DNA from: Diphasiastrum complanatum
Lineage: Eukaryota > Streptophyta > Lycopodiopsida > Lycopodiales > Lycopodiaceae
Direction: 5' to 3'
DNA length: 64,000 nucleotides
Assembly (NCBI GenBank): GCA_029204225.1
Contig: CM055109.1
Location: 43,091,054 to 43,155,053, forward strand
The notes under the pieces: generated by a model
The model's database searches: none
Told to the model about the DNA's origin: nothing
What the model saw: the letters and a program-made list of their open reading frames with translations, nothing else
Part shown: one piece after another, positions 19,965 through 31,469 of the stretch
How positions within the stretch are numbered: the stretch's first letter is position 1
How the letters are laid out: each line of letters begins with the position of its first letter
Position numbers and translations under genes: made by a program

Positions 19965-21912
19965 CAATAATTTGTTGAGAGAAGTATCAGCTTGTACTAA
20001 TGCTAAAGAGGCTTGGGAGTCTTTAAAATCAATCTATGAGTCTAGCAACACTTCTAGAGTTCTTATGCTTAGAAATCAAATTTTGCAAAGCATGAGGAGA
20101 AGTGAGGAGAGTGCACATGATTATGTACTCAGAATCAAGTCTCTAAATAGGGAGTTGGCTTCCATTGGAGAGAAGATTCATGATGGAGAGCTTGTACAAA
20201 TTGTCCTTAATGGTCTAGGAGATGACTTTGCAAATTTGGTCCAAAGTTTTGCCATCCAAGACACTTTGCCAACTATAGAAAAACTTCACAGTGTATTAGT
20301 GGCTGAAGAGTTTAGGATGCTCCATGCAAAATCTAGGATGAGTTCCTTGTCGTTGTAGGATGGTGATGAGAAAGCCAATTTCTCATTCAAGGGCAAAAAG
20401 AAGACCAATGGAAAGAAGAAGCATCCAAAGGAGGCCAAAGAAGAGGATGATGCATCAAGCTCAAAGGACAAGTCAAAGCAAAAATGCTTCTTTTGTGGAA
20501 AGAAGGGGCATTATGCATCTGAATGCTACAAGAGGCTAAGAGCACAAGTGGAGGAGGACCAACAAGGAAACCTTGCAAAGGAGGATGAGGAGGATGAAGT
20601 AGATGTATTCTTGATGGCATCTACATCCTCACCAACAAGCAATAGCAATTCAAGAGACAATTGGTGGATCGACAGTGGGGCTAGCTCCCACATGTCTTGT
20701 GAAAAGGACTTTTTCTCAACCTTACACTCATTCAATGATGCTAGAAAGTTTGTCTTTACTGCAAATGATGAAGAGTGTAGGATAGATGGTGTTGGCACCA
20801 TATCTTTGTGTCTAGAATCCTCAAAATGCATGGATCTAGAAAATGTCCTTTATGTACCATCAATCACCAAGAATATGCTTAGTGTTGGTCTACTCTTAGA
20901 AAGTGGTTTGGATTTCCACTTTAAGCATGGTGTTTGCTTCATCTTGAAGAATGATGTTTGCATTGCAAAGGGATTTAAACATGGAAGATTGTTTAAGTTG
21001 GAAGCTAGTGTTGCTTTTGAAAGAATGAGCTTGGCAAAGGAGGAGATCACTAAAGAGGAGATCTTGGCAAAGTGTGATCTTGCTTGCATTGAGGAGGAGC
21101 ATCAAAAGGAGGAAGATTTTGAGGATCAGCCTCAAAGCATGAGAGTTCCAAGGGAGTCCTCAATGACAATGTCCGAGTCATCAAATTGCATGCAAATTGT
21201 CCATTCAAGTGTGCATCTTGCAAGGGTGGTGAGCATTGGAGAGTCTACTATCTTTGAATACTTTTTGGAAAGTATTAGTAGACATGAGGTGACTTGTTTC
21301 TTACCTTTAAGATCCATGGTGTTTATTACTTTGTATGACAAGACAATGAAATGGGATGCTTTGAAATCTACATTTGTTGTTGATAAAGCAATTTCATTGG
21401 ATAACTATTTTTGTAATAGTTTGAATAGAGTCATAAAAGATGAAACATCATTTGCTTTGGAAATCTTTGTGTCCACATGCTTTGTGCATGATCATTCCAA
21501 TGTAAGGACCAAAGATTATCCTATTTCAATGATAGGAATAATGGTAGTGTTTTGCTCTTCAAGTAGAGATTGTAGAATCTACTTGTTTTCAACCAAAGAA
21601 TTTGTCAATGGTGGAAATGTGATCTTTCAAGAGTGGAAGATTTGTAAACTTGAAGAAGCACCTTTGGATCAACACATTATTCAATTCATTGATGTTTTGG
21701 AGTCAAGTCAAGTGGAGGATCAAGCTCAAGACCCGAGGACTCCAAGGAGAACCTTGAGTATCAAGATGGAGCCATCTAGGCTCAATCAAATGGATCAAGC
21801 AAGACAAGTTGTCTTTGGAAACATTATTTATGCACTTAATATTTTAATTGATGTATCTTCAAGTGCACAAAATGCCTTGGAATCCATGGCTTGGCATGAT
21901 GTTTATTTTTGA
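19965..21912 (+). pseudogene. Cop2 gag-protease frame with eroded integrase (P)
   Basis: The whole stretch lies in one frame with a single stop (TAG, 20356-20358). Gag: REVSACTNAKEAW, YVLRIKSLNREL and LVQSFAIQDTLPT. After the stop: a Lys-rich region, zinc knuckle CFFCGKKGHYASEC, protease WWIDSGASSHMSCEKDF and LYVPSITKNMLSVG. After GRLFKLEASVAFE the zinc domain is gone. What follows aligns only loosely with integrase (NYFCNSLNRVIKDETSF, STCFVH, YLFSTKEFVNGGNVIFQE), without catalytic D,D,E. It ends in an RT-proximal linker (MEPSRLNQMDQARQ). The 454-codon frame from 20548 stays open despite this divergence. Confidence 0.8.
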
Positions 21913-21914
21913 AG

Positions 21915-22060
21915 TGTGCTACATGTATATAGACACATTTATGGAACATCTTGTAAGGGATTCTCTAAGAGGTGGTGAAAGATCCTTCATGGACATCATT
22001 CTCTATTGGAGTCTCAAAAGTTCCTTGTTTGTAGCTGGATTTTTTAGACACTTCTAAAAG
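21915..22060 (+). pseudogene. RT remnant of P
   Basis: MYIDTFMEHLVRD and GGERSFMDIILYWSLKSSL match the late-RT segment IDTPMEHVVK...SFEDITLYRSLIGSL of other Cop2 copies. RT blocks before it and RNase H after it are deleted, and the frame differs from the upstream one. Confidence 0.75.
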
Positions 22061-22116
22061 ATTTCATTCATCTATCAAGAGAGTTGTAAATAGATCAAGC
22101 TAAATTTGAGGAGGAG

Positions 22117-22817
22117 TGTGAAGAATTGCCAAAAATTGGCAAATCTAGCTTGATCAAAAACCATGTAGAATAGTGTAAATTGTGTACACAAATGGGTCCC
22201 ACACATGTGAGGCCATGATGCCACATGGGAAACCCATCCTAATGTAGGTTAGGTCAAGTCAAGAGAGTTGGTCATGTCTATTTGGTGGTCATCCCTACTT
22301 TAAAGGACCTACACCTAAGTTTAAGGTGAAAATTTGACCAACTAGCTACCTACCAAGCATAACTCTAGGAAATAGACTAGGGTTTCATTTTAGGTCAAGG
22401 AGAGTGAGTTAACTTCCTTATTACATGCTGGAAATCCACCTAACTTCAAGAAGGAAGTCGAATTTGCTATGTATTCCCTCTCTCCATAGTGAGAAGATAG
22501 AAAATTTTTGGAGCTCATTGGCAATCTCAAGCTAGTTCACTATGTACATTGAGTTTTTGTGATCCAAATGAAACCAAATCAATTTCTACTTGTTTCTCAG
22601 GTTTAAGACCGTACTACAGCCTGTAGTACACACGTGTGGGCTCGGATTTCATTGTTTATCAATGCTTTTGATTGTTAATGCTTGTTGTTTGTCAAATTGC
22701 CAATCTAGATCAACTTTTTTGTGTCTAGTTTTTTGATAGATTGTTAAGCAAGCATCCAATCACTCTTGTGGATCTTTTGTAGATCCATTTATGGTCCTAA
22801 AGTACAGTACTTTCACA
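22117..22817 (+). repeat. 3' LTR of P (701 bp)
   Basis: It begins TGTGAAGAATTGCC after the polypurine tract GAGGAGGAG (22108-22116) and ends ACTTTCACA. A G-box palindrome (ACACACGTGTGGG) lies near 22629. The 3' part (CTCTTGTGGATC...GGTCC) matches LTR V in reverse. Cop3 sequence starts immediately after 22817. Confidence 0.85.
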
Positions 22818-23367
22818 AATACATATCAAAGTAATCGATGCCATACCTTTGTGTGTAGCCTTTAGGCCATCTGATTTGATTTTTCTTTTGTAGACCCATT
22901 TGCAGTCCACGATCTGTTTATTTTCGTAGACTGGCTCTAGTGTCCATGCCTCAATATGCCTCATTGATTCAATTTCCTTTGACATTGCTTGCTTTCAGAA
23001 TTCACCTTTTGGACTCTGGATAGCTTCTTGATACGTTGCTGGTTCTTTAATGAAACTGCGGTATTCGAACTCTGTTTTTTCACTCCATTAAAGGATGTCA
23101 GTGTATCGTTCTAGACGCCTTCTTTGTCTTGTCAACCTTCTGGGTTCGATTCGTCGCTGTTCAAATGTTCCTTCTTCGTCGGGTTGAACTTCGGCTTCCT
23201 GCTTCTCTCGAGTATGGGGCTCGACATTTTGATTTGATGTTTGCTCTTGATCTCCCCCTTGAATCGGCAGTAGTGTGAAGATCTCATGTCCCTTTTCTTC
23301 CTTTAATCCAAGGAATGTGGACACGTCAAACTTCACATCTCTACTCGACACAACTTTCTTTGTGGTT
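22818..23367 (-). pseudogene. Cop3 integrase-RT junction fragment (T)
   Basis: From 23367 leftward: the integrase C-terminal end TTKKVVSSRDVKFDVSTFLGLKEEKGHEIF, a charged linker with RRIEPRRLTRQRR, then RT start EIESMRHIEAWTLEPV and CKWVYKRKIKSDG. It closely resembles D at 59300-58780. It is cut on the right by the Cop1 LTR of J and on the left by the LTR of P, so T is older than both. Confidence 0.85.
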
Positions 23368-24103
23368 TGTTGAATTTCACACATGTGGACTATCCACTAA
23401 ATGTACTTGTGATCTCCTAAGGTGTGTAGATGCACCAAGATCAAGACTAGATTGAGATTCAAAATCTATCTTTGCATCTATGACAAAAACACAATACTTC
23501 ATGCATTCAATCACTACCAACTCTCACTCACACGTGTGGGAAGTCTTCAAAAAATAATCTAAGTGAAAACAAGCTGCTCTCCTCGGGTAGAGAGATAAAA
23601 AGCATCATGAGCTGTCGGGTAGAGAGAGAAAGCTAGAAATCCAATAACTCACAAAATCCATGAAATCACCAAATCAATTAATTACAAAATGAGGAGTACA
23701 ATGATACTAGTAGATCCACGAGCTACCACTATGCTTAACTATGATTGGACCATATTTTGTCACCTCTTGATCCTATTGGATCACTGATCCATGCACCTTT
23801 AATTCTATTGGACTATATTCAAGCACACCTCAATTTCCTATTGGACCTCACAAGGTTCCACCTCTAAATCCTATTGGACCTCTTGGAATTCATCAAACAA
23901 AAGGTTTACACTTGTCTACACTCCAATTGGCACGTGTTTAGCCTCTTACTCTATTTTGGCTCAATAGTGGCATTACAAGTGGAAATGCATAATTTGCCAT
24001 CTATGCCAAATTTATTCCTATCAACATCCTACACCTAGATGCTTGATGTAAAAAACATAAGACCCCTATATCTAACATAGATAATCTTTTTCAATTCTTC
24101 ACA
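23368..24103 (-). repeat. 3' LTR of J (Cop1, 736 bp)
   Basis: TGTTGAATTTCACACATG to CTTCACA in plus coordinates, matching the LTRs of A and B, with the CCAAT array around 23750-23880. It cuts fragment T at 23367. The purine tract follows at 24104. Confidence 0.9.
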
Positions 24104-24109
24104 CTCCTC

Positions 24110-26320
24110 CTAAAAAATTATCTATGAAGATTTGAGCATTGATCTTGATATAACTCCAAGATATAGATCTATGCTTGATGAAAGCACTTTTGCTCAAAGG
24201 CTTGGTGAGTAGATCGGCAATACAAGAGGATGAGTTGACATGTTCCAAATAGATTTCACCTCCAATAAGCTTTTCTCTCACAAAATGGTGTGCCACTTCT
24301 ATGTGCTTGCTTCTTGCATGAAATATGGGATTATTGGCAAGAGCTTGGGCCAAGATGTTATCACACTTGATCATTGGTAGATCATCCTCCTTGATGCACT
24401 TTAGCTCCATTAATAACCTCTTGATCCAAAGCACTTATTTGGTAGTTGTAGTGAGTGCTTTGTACTCGGCCTCACATGAAGAGAGAGATAAAGTATCTTG
24501 CTTTTTGGAAAGCCAAGATATAAGATTGCCTCCAAGAAAGATAGTGTATGCACTAATAGACTTTCGATCCATCTTGTCACTTGCAAAGTCCAAATTCGAG
24601 TAGCCAATAATGGATAGATCTTCACTTTTATAGAGTAGACCATAATCACAAGATGAAGATACATATCTTAAAATCCTCTTGGCCATTTCCCAATGATGGA
24701 TCTTAGGATCTTGCATAAATTGACTCAGTTTGTGCACACAAAAACTTAGATCGGGCCTAGTAATTGTAAGCCAAATCAAGGAGCCTACAAGACTCCTAAA
24801 AAGTGTGATGTCCTCAAAGCATCTTTCATCACCTTTATTAGGATCTTTTAAAATTTGCTCCATTGGAGTATCTATGCTCTTAGAATTTTCCATATGGAAT
24901 TTTTTCAACATAGAGTGAGCATATCTAGATTGGCATATAAAGACATAATTTTCATAAAAATCAAATTCTAGGCCTAGGATGTAATGCATCTCTCCTAGAT
25001 CTTGCATTTTAAACTCACATCCAAGTGCTAGCTTGGTTTCATCAACTTGCTTGATACAACTTCCACAAAGAATAATGTCATCAACATAAATTAGAAGAAT
25101 GACAATATTACTATCAACAAACTTTAGATACATGGAAGGATCATAGTCACTAAGAGTAAATCCTAGTGAGATAAGAAAAGAGTTAAGTCTTGAATACCAT
25201 GATCTTGGTGCTTGCTTGAGTCCATATAGACTTTTGAAGAGCAAGCACACTTTGGACTCATCCTTGATGAATCCTTCCATATAGATCTCCTCCTCAAGAT
25301 AACCATTTAGAAAAGCATTGGATACATCTAATTGGAACACCTTCCACTTGAAGAAACAAGCAAGATAAATAAGAATTCTTATTATCACCATCTTTGCAAC
25401 GGGTGCAAAGGTATCCTCATAATCAAGACCATGGATTTGAGCAAATCCTTTGGTACATAATCTTGCTTTATGCTTGTTGATGGTGCCATCATGATTGAAC
25501 TTGATCCGAAATACCCACTTGCAACCAATCACATGCTTCTTGGATGGAGGATTCACAAGCTCCCAAGTATTGTTGGTGATCAATGCATCATACTCTTGCT
25601 TCATGGCATCATACCACTCCTTGGTATTGAGTGCCTCTTGTACATTCTTTGGTTCTTCATGAGAGACATAAAAAACATAATCAGTGGAATCAAGATCCAC
25701 TTGTTTGCCTTTATCAACATATGAGAGCATCTTAGGTTTGGATCTATCTCTCATGGATCTTCTTGGTGAGAAAATCCGAGGAGAGTCTTCTTCAAAGCTC
25801 GACCCCATCACATCATGATTGTCTTCAAAATCAATAATTGATGATGCATCCATAGATTTCTTGATCTCGGCCTCTTCAAAAGATGAGTGTTGATCTTCAA
25901 GAAAAACAACATCTCTACTTTCAATAACTTGAGAAGTAGAGAGTATAAAGACTCTATAGGCCTTCTTGGTGGATAAGTATCCAACCATGATCCCTTTGCA
26001 TGCACTAGGATCTTCCTTCTTCCTTGTTTCCAAGGGAATATGGACAAAGCATAGGCATCCAAAAACTCTAAGGTGATCAACCTTAGGCTTCTTCAAAAAA
26101 TAAGATTTCATGGTGACTTTCCTCCAAGAGCTATATGTGGGAGCCTATTGCAAAGATAATTTGCACAATTAATGGCTTCTCCCCAAAAATCTTTGGGCAA
26201 ATATGCCTCAATTCTCATAGATTTTGCACATTCACATAGAGATCTATTCTTTCTCTCGGCCACTCCATTTTGAGATGGAGAGTAGGCACAAGACAACTCT
26301 CTTTTAATGCCTTTAAGCTC
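24110..26320 (-). pseudogene. Cop1 integrase C-half, RT and RNase H (J)
   Basis: From 26320 leftward: NGVAERKNRSLCECAKSMR, FWGEAINCANYLCNRLP, then after a small deletion/frameshift at 26108 a 558-codon frame with FGCLCFVHIPLETRKKEDPS, linker FSPRRSMRDRSKPKM, RT WKWVFRIKFNHDG, FAPVAK, LDVSNAFLNGYLEEEIYM (the following EQPQG is lost), IYVDDIILCG (about 25080) and RNase H. The first RNase H block reads YSNLDFASDKMDRK, with the usual YSDSDF changed to YSNLDF. A stop near 24436 and an altered C-terminus follow. Non-functional. Confidence 0.9.
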
Positions 26321-26329
26321 ACAAAAATC

Positions 26330-27855
26330 TTAAAATTTATTGGAGATATATTCACCACCTCCATCACTTCTAAGAGCTTTAATCTTGAATAAGAATTGCT
26401 TTTCTACATAAGCTTTGACAATAAAGAAATGATCAAACACCATAGATTTAGAAGCAAGAAGATATATCCAAGTGAATCTTGTGTAATCATCAATGAAAGT
26501 AACAAAACAAGTTGCTCCTCCCTTGCTTGTAGTTGATGAGAAATGCACATCCGAGTGGATTAACTCCAAAGGATGCTTGCGTTTGATAGAAGATCTTGTA
26601 AATGGCTTTTTGTGAGATTTAGCAATAGCACAAGCCTCACAAGGCTTGATCTTCTTGGAGAGTGACTTTGGCAAGCCAATAGCTTTGGCTTCTTTGATCA
26701 TAGAGAGCATGGATTTGTAGTTGGGATGTCCCAACCTCCTATGCCATAATTCCTCCATAGAGAGCTTGTTCACAAGAGCAACATTTCAAGCATTCACATA
26801 CTCATTTGGATCTAGTTTATAGATGCCACCAAATCTAGATCCTAATGCAAGTATCTCATCATTCTTCTTGATAGTGCAAGTATCAACATTGAATTTTACA
26901 TCAAGGCCATTATCAAGCAATTGGCCAACACTAATAAGGTTCTTGGTAAGCTTAGGTACATAAAGAACTCTAGAGAGAGAAAGAACCTTAGAGGATGCAA
27001 GCTTCAAGGTAATGTTCCCTATGCCTTCAATAGGACATTCAAAACCATTTGCAGTGTATATTGATTTCTTGACTCCATCGTAAGGTGCAATAGAAGAGAA
27101 AGAGTCCTTGGAGCTAAACATATGTGAAGAGGCTCCACTATCAATATACCATAGGCCATCCTTCTTGAAAGGAATAGATGAGAAACTAGAGACCATAAGA
27201 GATCCCTCTCCATCACTTGCAATAGTGTCTTCCTTCTCATTGGTAATATTGGCTTGCTTGAGTTGATTCTTCTTCTTGAAGCAATTGGTGGCATAATGAC
27301 CTTTCTTGCTACAATAAAAGCACTTGATCTTCTTCTTCTTGAGCTTGGATGATGAAGCATTATAGGAATCATCTTCCTCCTCATCTTTGTCTTTGGATTT
27401 GACTTTGTCCTTGCTTGAGGATTGTTGATGTTGGTTCTTGCTCCTCCCTTTGTGCTTATCCTTGGCAAAGAGAGCTTTGCCATCATTATGAGTGAGAGAA
27501 AGCTTGTCCATCCTCAAGAGCTTGTACTCTTGTCCTGATTCTTCCGAAATTAGCACTCTTTGGAGAGCCTCCAAACTTGGTAGCTCCTCCTTAATGGCAT
27601 AGGATTGGACAAGGTTATCAAATTCACTTCTCAAGCCATTGAGAATGAGTTGAACTAGCTCATTTTGATTGATGGAATCACCAATACAAGCAAGTTCGCT
27701 ATGAATATCTTTTACTCTCAAAACATAACTAGATGCACTCGCATCACTCTTTTGGCTACTTTGAAAGATTTGATTCCTAAGAGTGAGAATCCTAGAGGTA
27801 TTCTTAGCCTCATAGATAGCCTTGAGACAATCCCAAGCTTCTTTGGCTGTTGTCT
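26330..27855 (-). pseudogene. Cop1 gag C-half, protease and integrase N-half (J)
   Basis: From 27855 leftward: gag TTAKEAWDCLKAIYEAKN...LNGLRSEFDNLVQSYAI, a Lys/Ser basic region, zinc knuckle CFYCSKKGHYATNC, protease YIDSGASSHMFSS, then after a stop near 26783 (EYVNA*) the integrase zinc domain WHRRLGHPN...CEACAIAKSH and core HSDVH, FIDDYTRFTWIY, LRSDGGGEY. The Cop1 gag N-terminus (MSSM... to NEILREIGTC) is absent and replaced by Cop6 sequence. Confidence 0.9.
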
Positions 27856-28620
27856 CTTCTTCTTGTAGCAATCACTTGCAAATTATCTTTTGTTGCCACA
27901 ATAGAAGCACTTGAGCTTTGATCTGTCCTTCTTTTTGCCATTTGAAGAAGCATCCACTTGGTCTTACCCTTTAGACCACTTACTTTTGACTTTGCCCTTG
28001 AATTTGCCCTTTGTGAATATAGCCTCCTCTTGAAGTGTCGATGTAGATCCACCTCTTGCTTGAAGCCTATATTCTTCATTGATCAAGGTCTCTTGAAGAT
28101 CCATCAAACTTGGCAAATTCTTTTGGATAGCAATACCTTGAACAATGTTAGCATGAGCATCCAACAATCCATTAAGAATCACTTGAACAAGCTCTCCTTC
28201 CTTAATGCTCTCATCAATGCAAGCCAACTCATCACTCAATGCTTTCATCCTCAAAACAAAAGTACTTGGACTTTCTTCATTCTTTTGCAAACAAAAAAAG
28301 ATGTGCCTTCTTAGAGTCAACACTCTAGAAGTAGACTTGGATTCATAAAGCTTCTTCAATGAATCCCAAGCATCCTTAGATGAAGTACACTTACCAACTT
28401 CCTTGAGAAGCTCATTGGTAACATTCATCTTGATAATGTGTAGAGCCCTTTTGGCTCTCTTATCATACCTCACTTGATCTTGTTGTCTTGCTGGTCTCTC
28501 CTCCAAACCTACAACAATATCCAGAACATCATTCATCTCAAAAAGTGATTCCTCACTTTCCACAATGAATAGTTACTTGAGATAAGCCTATCATTGGCTT
28601 CCAACATGACTCCACTTGAG
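27856..28620 (-). pseudogene. Cop6 gag with zinc knuckle (K)
   Basis: From about 28620 leftward: ANDRLISSNYSLWK, a frameshift, then a 199-codon frame with FEMNDVLDIVVGLEERPARQ, LHIIKMNVTNELLKEVGKCTSSKDAWDSLKKLYES, FVLRMKALSDELACID and LNGLLDAHANIVQG, and the basic TKGKFKGKVKSKW. In a shifted frame it reads KLKCFYCGNK...FASDCYKK, a zinc knuckle, just before the switch to Cop1. It is related to but distinct from Cop1 and Cop2 gag. Confidence 0.8.
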
Positions 28621-29211
28621 GTTTCCCATTTAGCAATGACCTGATCTTCCTTTTTAGCCTGTTTCAATGCACAAAGCACTCCTTTGAACAACAACAAATG
28701 TTTTCAAAATAAATCACAAAGATTTGAAACTATCTCAAAAATTCTCTTCTAGCAATTATACCAAGCAAATCAACACATAGAATCATGGAATCTTGATATG
28801 ATCTATCCTCAATCTAATGAATTTTGCCACTTCCTTAGATTGAAACACACTCAAATGAAGTCCAGCAACCTCACTATCTAGAGATCCAATCAAAATTAGG
28901 GTTTTGACAAAATCACAAAAAATTGACTATTCCAAATCTACATGCAAATGCTGAAAATTTGATATGCAATCTATTAGCCACCATTAGGCAAATCCAATGA
29001 TCCAAAAATGGGCCAAATCCAACATGTGAAATCAAAAATCGAAATTGATCAAGTTTGTGAACATATATAGGGCTTTGGTTTACAAAATATCCAATCTACA
29101 AAAGCAAAAAACTTGATTTTGGTGTAGAATCCTCTCTAGCATGCTCTAGCCTTGATATCTTCACCAAATCATTGATAGATATGATTTTCTCCTTCATAAC
29201 CTGAAACACAA
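28621..29211 (-). other. Leader of the Cop6 part
   Basis: About 590 bp of AT-rich, gene-free sequence between gag K and the PBS. Nothing further is seen. Confidence 0.5.
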
Positions 29212-29223
29212 GCTCTGATACCA
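29212..29223 (-). other. PBS of the Cop6 part
   Basis: TGGTATCAGAGC on the minus strand directly beside the LTR terminus TGTGAAAGATTTC at 29224. Confidence 0.85.
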
Positions 29224-29453
29224 TGTGAAAGATTTCAGATCATTGATGATCCAATCCACAAAAAGATCTATTTTATTGTTCAAAACAAGTGTTGTATGGC
29301 CCCACACATGTGGAAAGTACACCTGAATCAGCCCACAACAATATTTGGTACAAAAATATTGACTCTAGCTATCCAATCAAACTCACCACCTCAAGATTAG
29401 TTAGTTTCTTACTAATTTAGGTGTGGTTTATGATCATTGCCATCAATGTACTT
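29224..29453 (-). repeat. Partial Cop6 LTR joined to another leader
   Basis: The first part (29224 to about 29300) has the TGTGAAAGATTTC end also seen at 18135. The rest runs up to a second PBS at 29454 and must include a few bases to about 200 bp of leader from the LTR V element. The internal boundary is not visible. A short hairpin-forming inverted repeat (CACCACCT...ATTAGT / ACTAAT...AGGTGTGG) lies at about 29388-29430. Confidence 0.5.
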
Positions 29454-29466
29454 GGCTCTAATACCA
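29454..29466 (-). other. PBS next to LTR V
   Basis: GGCTCTAATACCA in plus orientation, TGGTATTAGAGCC on the minus strand: one base off the standard initiator-Met PBS, abutting the LTR start at 29467. Confidence 0.75.
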
Positions 29467-30304
29467 TGTGAAAATAAGGACCAAGAATGGATCACAAACA
29501 GATCCACAAGAGAGGTTGGGTGTTTGATTCAATTGATCTACCAATCTACACAAGATTAGTGCAGTTTAGATCAATTTTCCATCAGAAAATCTAACAAAAA
29601 CAATCAATGATGATCAAAACTAAGGCCTATTGGTTTCACACGTGTGAAGACCTATACCTATATAGCCTGCAGATAGAGATTGAAGTACTAACAAGTTAGA
29701 ATGCTAAGGAATTACAAAACATCAAGACTAGCATTGAAATAACACAAGATATGCCTCCAAAACCAAGATTTCACTTCCTTGATGATTATGGCCAAATGAG
29801 GCTCTATATATACATGAGTGGAAGCTTGAGCTGCTACTAACTCAACCGATTTAGCACGTGTGAGAGTGCCTAGTCACCAATGGATCTACTAATCACGTCA
29901 ACTTGGCACATGGTCCATGACTTTCTTGTTTTAAGCCACCTCCTTGATTTTGGACAATTTTCCTAATTTATAGGAACTTGGATAGCTATCTTCTACAAGT
30001 GCAAACTCACATGCTACTGATATTTCCACACGTGTGAGCAATCCTCTACACATCGGAGATCACTCCCAATCTCATGGTATAGCACTTCCTACCAATAAAA
30101 TGATGCCAAGTGGTATATCACTAAAAAACTAGATTTTGTCATTTTAGCCACTAGATTTCAAATAGAATGATATGTACAAACTATATGACTAATCTAAATG
30201 ACATGATCCTTTATTTCACATGTGAGAACAGGCTCCACACATGTGTAATGCTAATATATACATGGATGTTTCCTAGATCAAGCAAGATTTTGACTATTTT
30301 CACA
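29467..30304 (-). repeat. LTR V (Cop2-like, 838 bp)
   Basis: Perfect 10-bp inverted ends, TGTGAAAATA. It has a TATATATAGAGCC box near 29803-29816 (minus strand) and G-box palindromes near 29637, 29855 and 30026. It resembles the LTR at 7014-7868 and, in the opposite orientation, LTR S. The right flank is copia RT of element L, so this is the outer end of a minus-strand insertion. Confidence 0.8.
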
Positions 30305-31118
30305 AAGACAACATTTCTACATGGAGAAATCCAAGAAAAACTATATTTTACAACCTGAAGCCTATGAGATAAAGGGCCAAGAGCATAAAGTCTGTAGACT
30401 GCATAAAGCCATATATGGGCTAAAACAAGCTCCACGTGCCTAGTTTGATAGTATAAACTCATATTGATTTCAATCCAAACAATACTGATTGTAATGTCTA
30501 TGTACAACATTTTAATAGTAGATCAATGATCATTGCACTTTATGTGGACAATGCATTATTATTTAGCAATGATAAATCACTATTGTCAAAGTAATAAGTC
30601 AAATATTTCAAAAAAAATTGACATGATTGATCTAGATGAAGTACATCACTTATTCAGCATTCAAGTCATTAGAGATAAAGTAAACATGATGCTTTATCCT
30701 TGTCAACACTTATATATCCATAACATGATGTAGAAATACAAACATGGGTGACTACAAGCCCATTGATTCACCAATTGTTCTTGGCTACAAGCTCTCAAAA
30801 GATATGTGTCTTAAGGATATATCAAAAGAGTTAAATTCTACACATTACCCTTATCAATCCTTGATTGGGTCATTGATGTATGCAATGGTCTGTACTAGAC
30901 CAAATCTAGCCTTTACAATCATTACACTTAGTCAATTTATGACAAATCTAGGATTATAACATTGGAAGGCTCTAAAAAGAGTCATGAAGTACATTCAAAG
31001 TACCAAAGCCTATGCACTATGCTATGAAGGAACCATTTCTACAGGATCAACTCTATATGGGCATATTTATTGAGATTGGTATGGAGATCCATATACCAGA
31101 AAACAACTTTTGGTTGCT
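30305..31118 (+). pseudogene. Cop5 RT and RNase H fragment (L)
   Basis: Plus-strand RT: FLHGEIQEKLYF, PEAYEIKGQEHKVCRLHKAIYGLKQAPRA, LYVDNALLFSND (the YVDD motif reads YVDN) and the late-RT IDSPIVLGYKLSKD. Then YPYQSLIGSLMYAMVCTRPNLAFTI and RNase H start HWKALKRVMKYIQSTKAYALCYEG. Several stops break it. It is truncated on the left by LTR V and on the right by the repeat at 31119. Confidence 0.85.
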
Positions 31119-31440
31119 TCATCCAATTTCAGGGGAGTTTAGCGTGTTAGGAAGTGCTTGACGAGCGCTTCCCAATGATATGTTAGATGGAATACTTCCA
31201 AACTACGGTTAAAAAGTTATAGCAAGTCAAAAATATGGAGATTTTATTAATCATAATTTTTTGAGTCCACATTAAAAATGACATAACTTTCTAGTGGTAA
31301 GTCCAATTTCAGCGGAGGTTGGTGCCTCAGAAAGTGCTCGCTTTCCAATGATATGTTACATGACATACTTTTGAGGTACGGTTAAAAAGGTATGGCAAGT
31401 CAAAGGTATTAGCTGAAAATAGTGTATAATAATACAAAAG
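31119..31440 (+). repeat. MITE-related repeat with duplicated core
   Basis: Two diverged units about 180 bp apart each contain GCGCTTCCCAATGATATGTTA or a close variant, followed by GGTTAAAAAG(T/G)TAT and GCAAGTCAAA. The second unit and its upstream part (AGTCCACATT, ACTTTCTAGTGGTAAGTC) match, in reverse, the TIR-bounded element at 46936-47310. No terminal inverted repeats are visible here. Confidence 0.6.
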
Positions 31441-31469
31441 TGCATTTCTACCCAAAAAAATTAGTGTCC

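Larger units (their letters stand above)
19965..22817 (+). mobile_element. P: Cop2 deletion derivative with 3' LTR
   Basis: Plus-strand Cop2 element truncated in gag at about 19965. It keeps the gag C-part, zinc knuckle and protease, an eroded integrase, a scrap of RT, a PPT and a 3' LTR that ends at 22817 against Cop3 fragment T. Most of RT and all of RNase H are deleted, so it could only move with help from another element. Confidence 0.82.
23368..29466 (-). mobile_element. J/K chimera: Cop1 3' part joined to Cop6 5' part
   Basis: On the minus strand: Cop6-like LTR end (29224), PBS (29212-29223), leader, Cop6 gag with zinc knuckle to about 27856, then an abrupt switch to Cop1 gag (TTAKEAWDCLKAI) continuing through protease, integrase, RT and RNase H to the Cop1 3' LTR (23368-24103). 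The result has two gag segments and two zinc knuckles. It may be a recombinant retrotransposon or a truncated Cop1 copy abutting a Cop6 copy; one common strand and a join inside gag favour recombination. Confidence 0.7.

Noticed and set aside
29388-29430. Short hairpin as a terminator or microRNA precursor
   Set aside because: The stem is short and imperfect and lies in LTR/leader sequence; no supporting signal.
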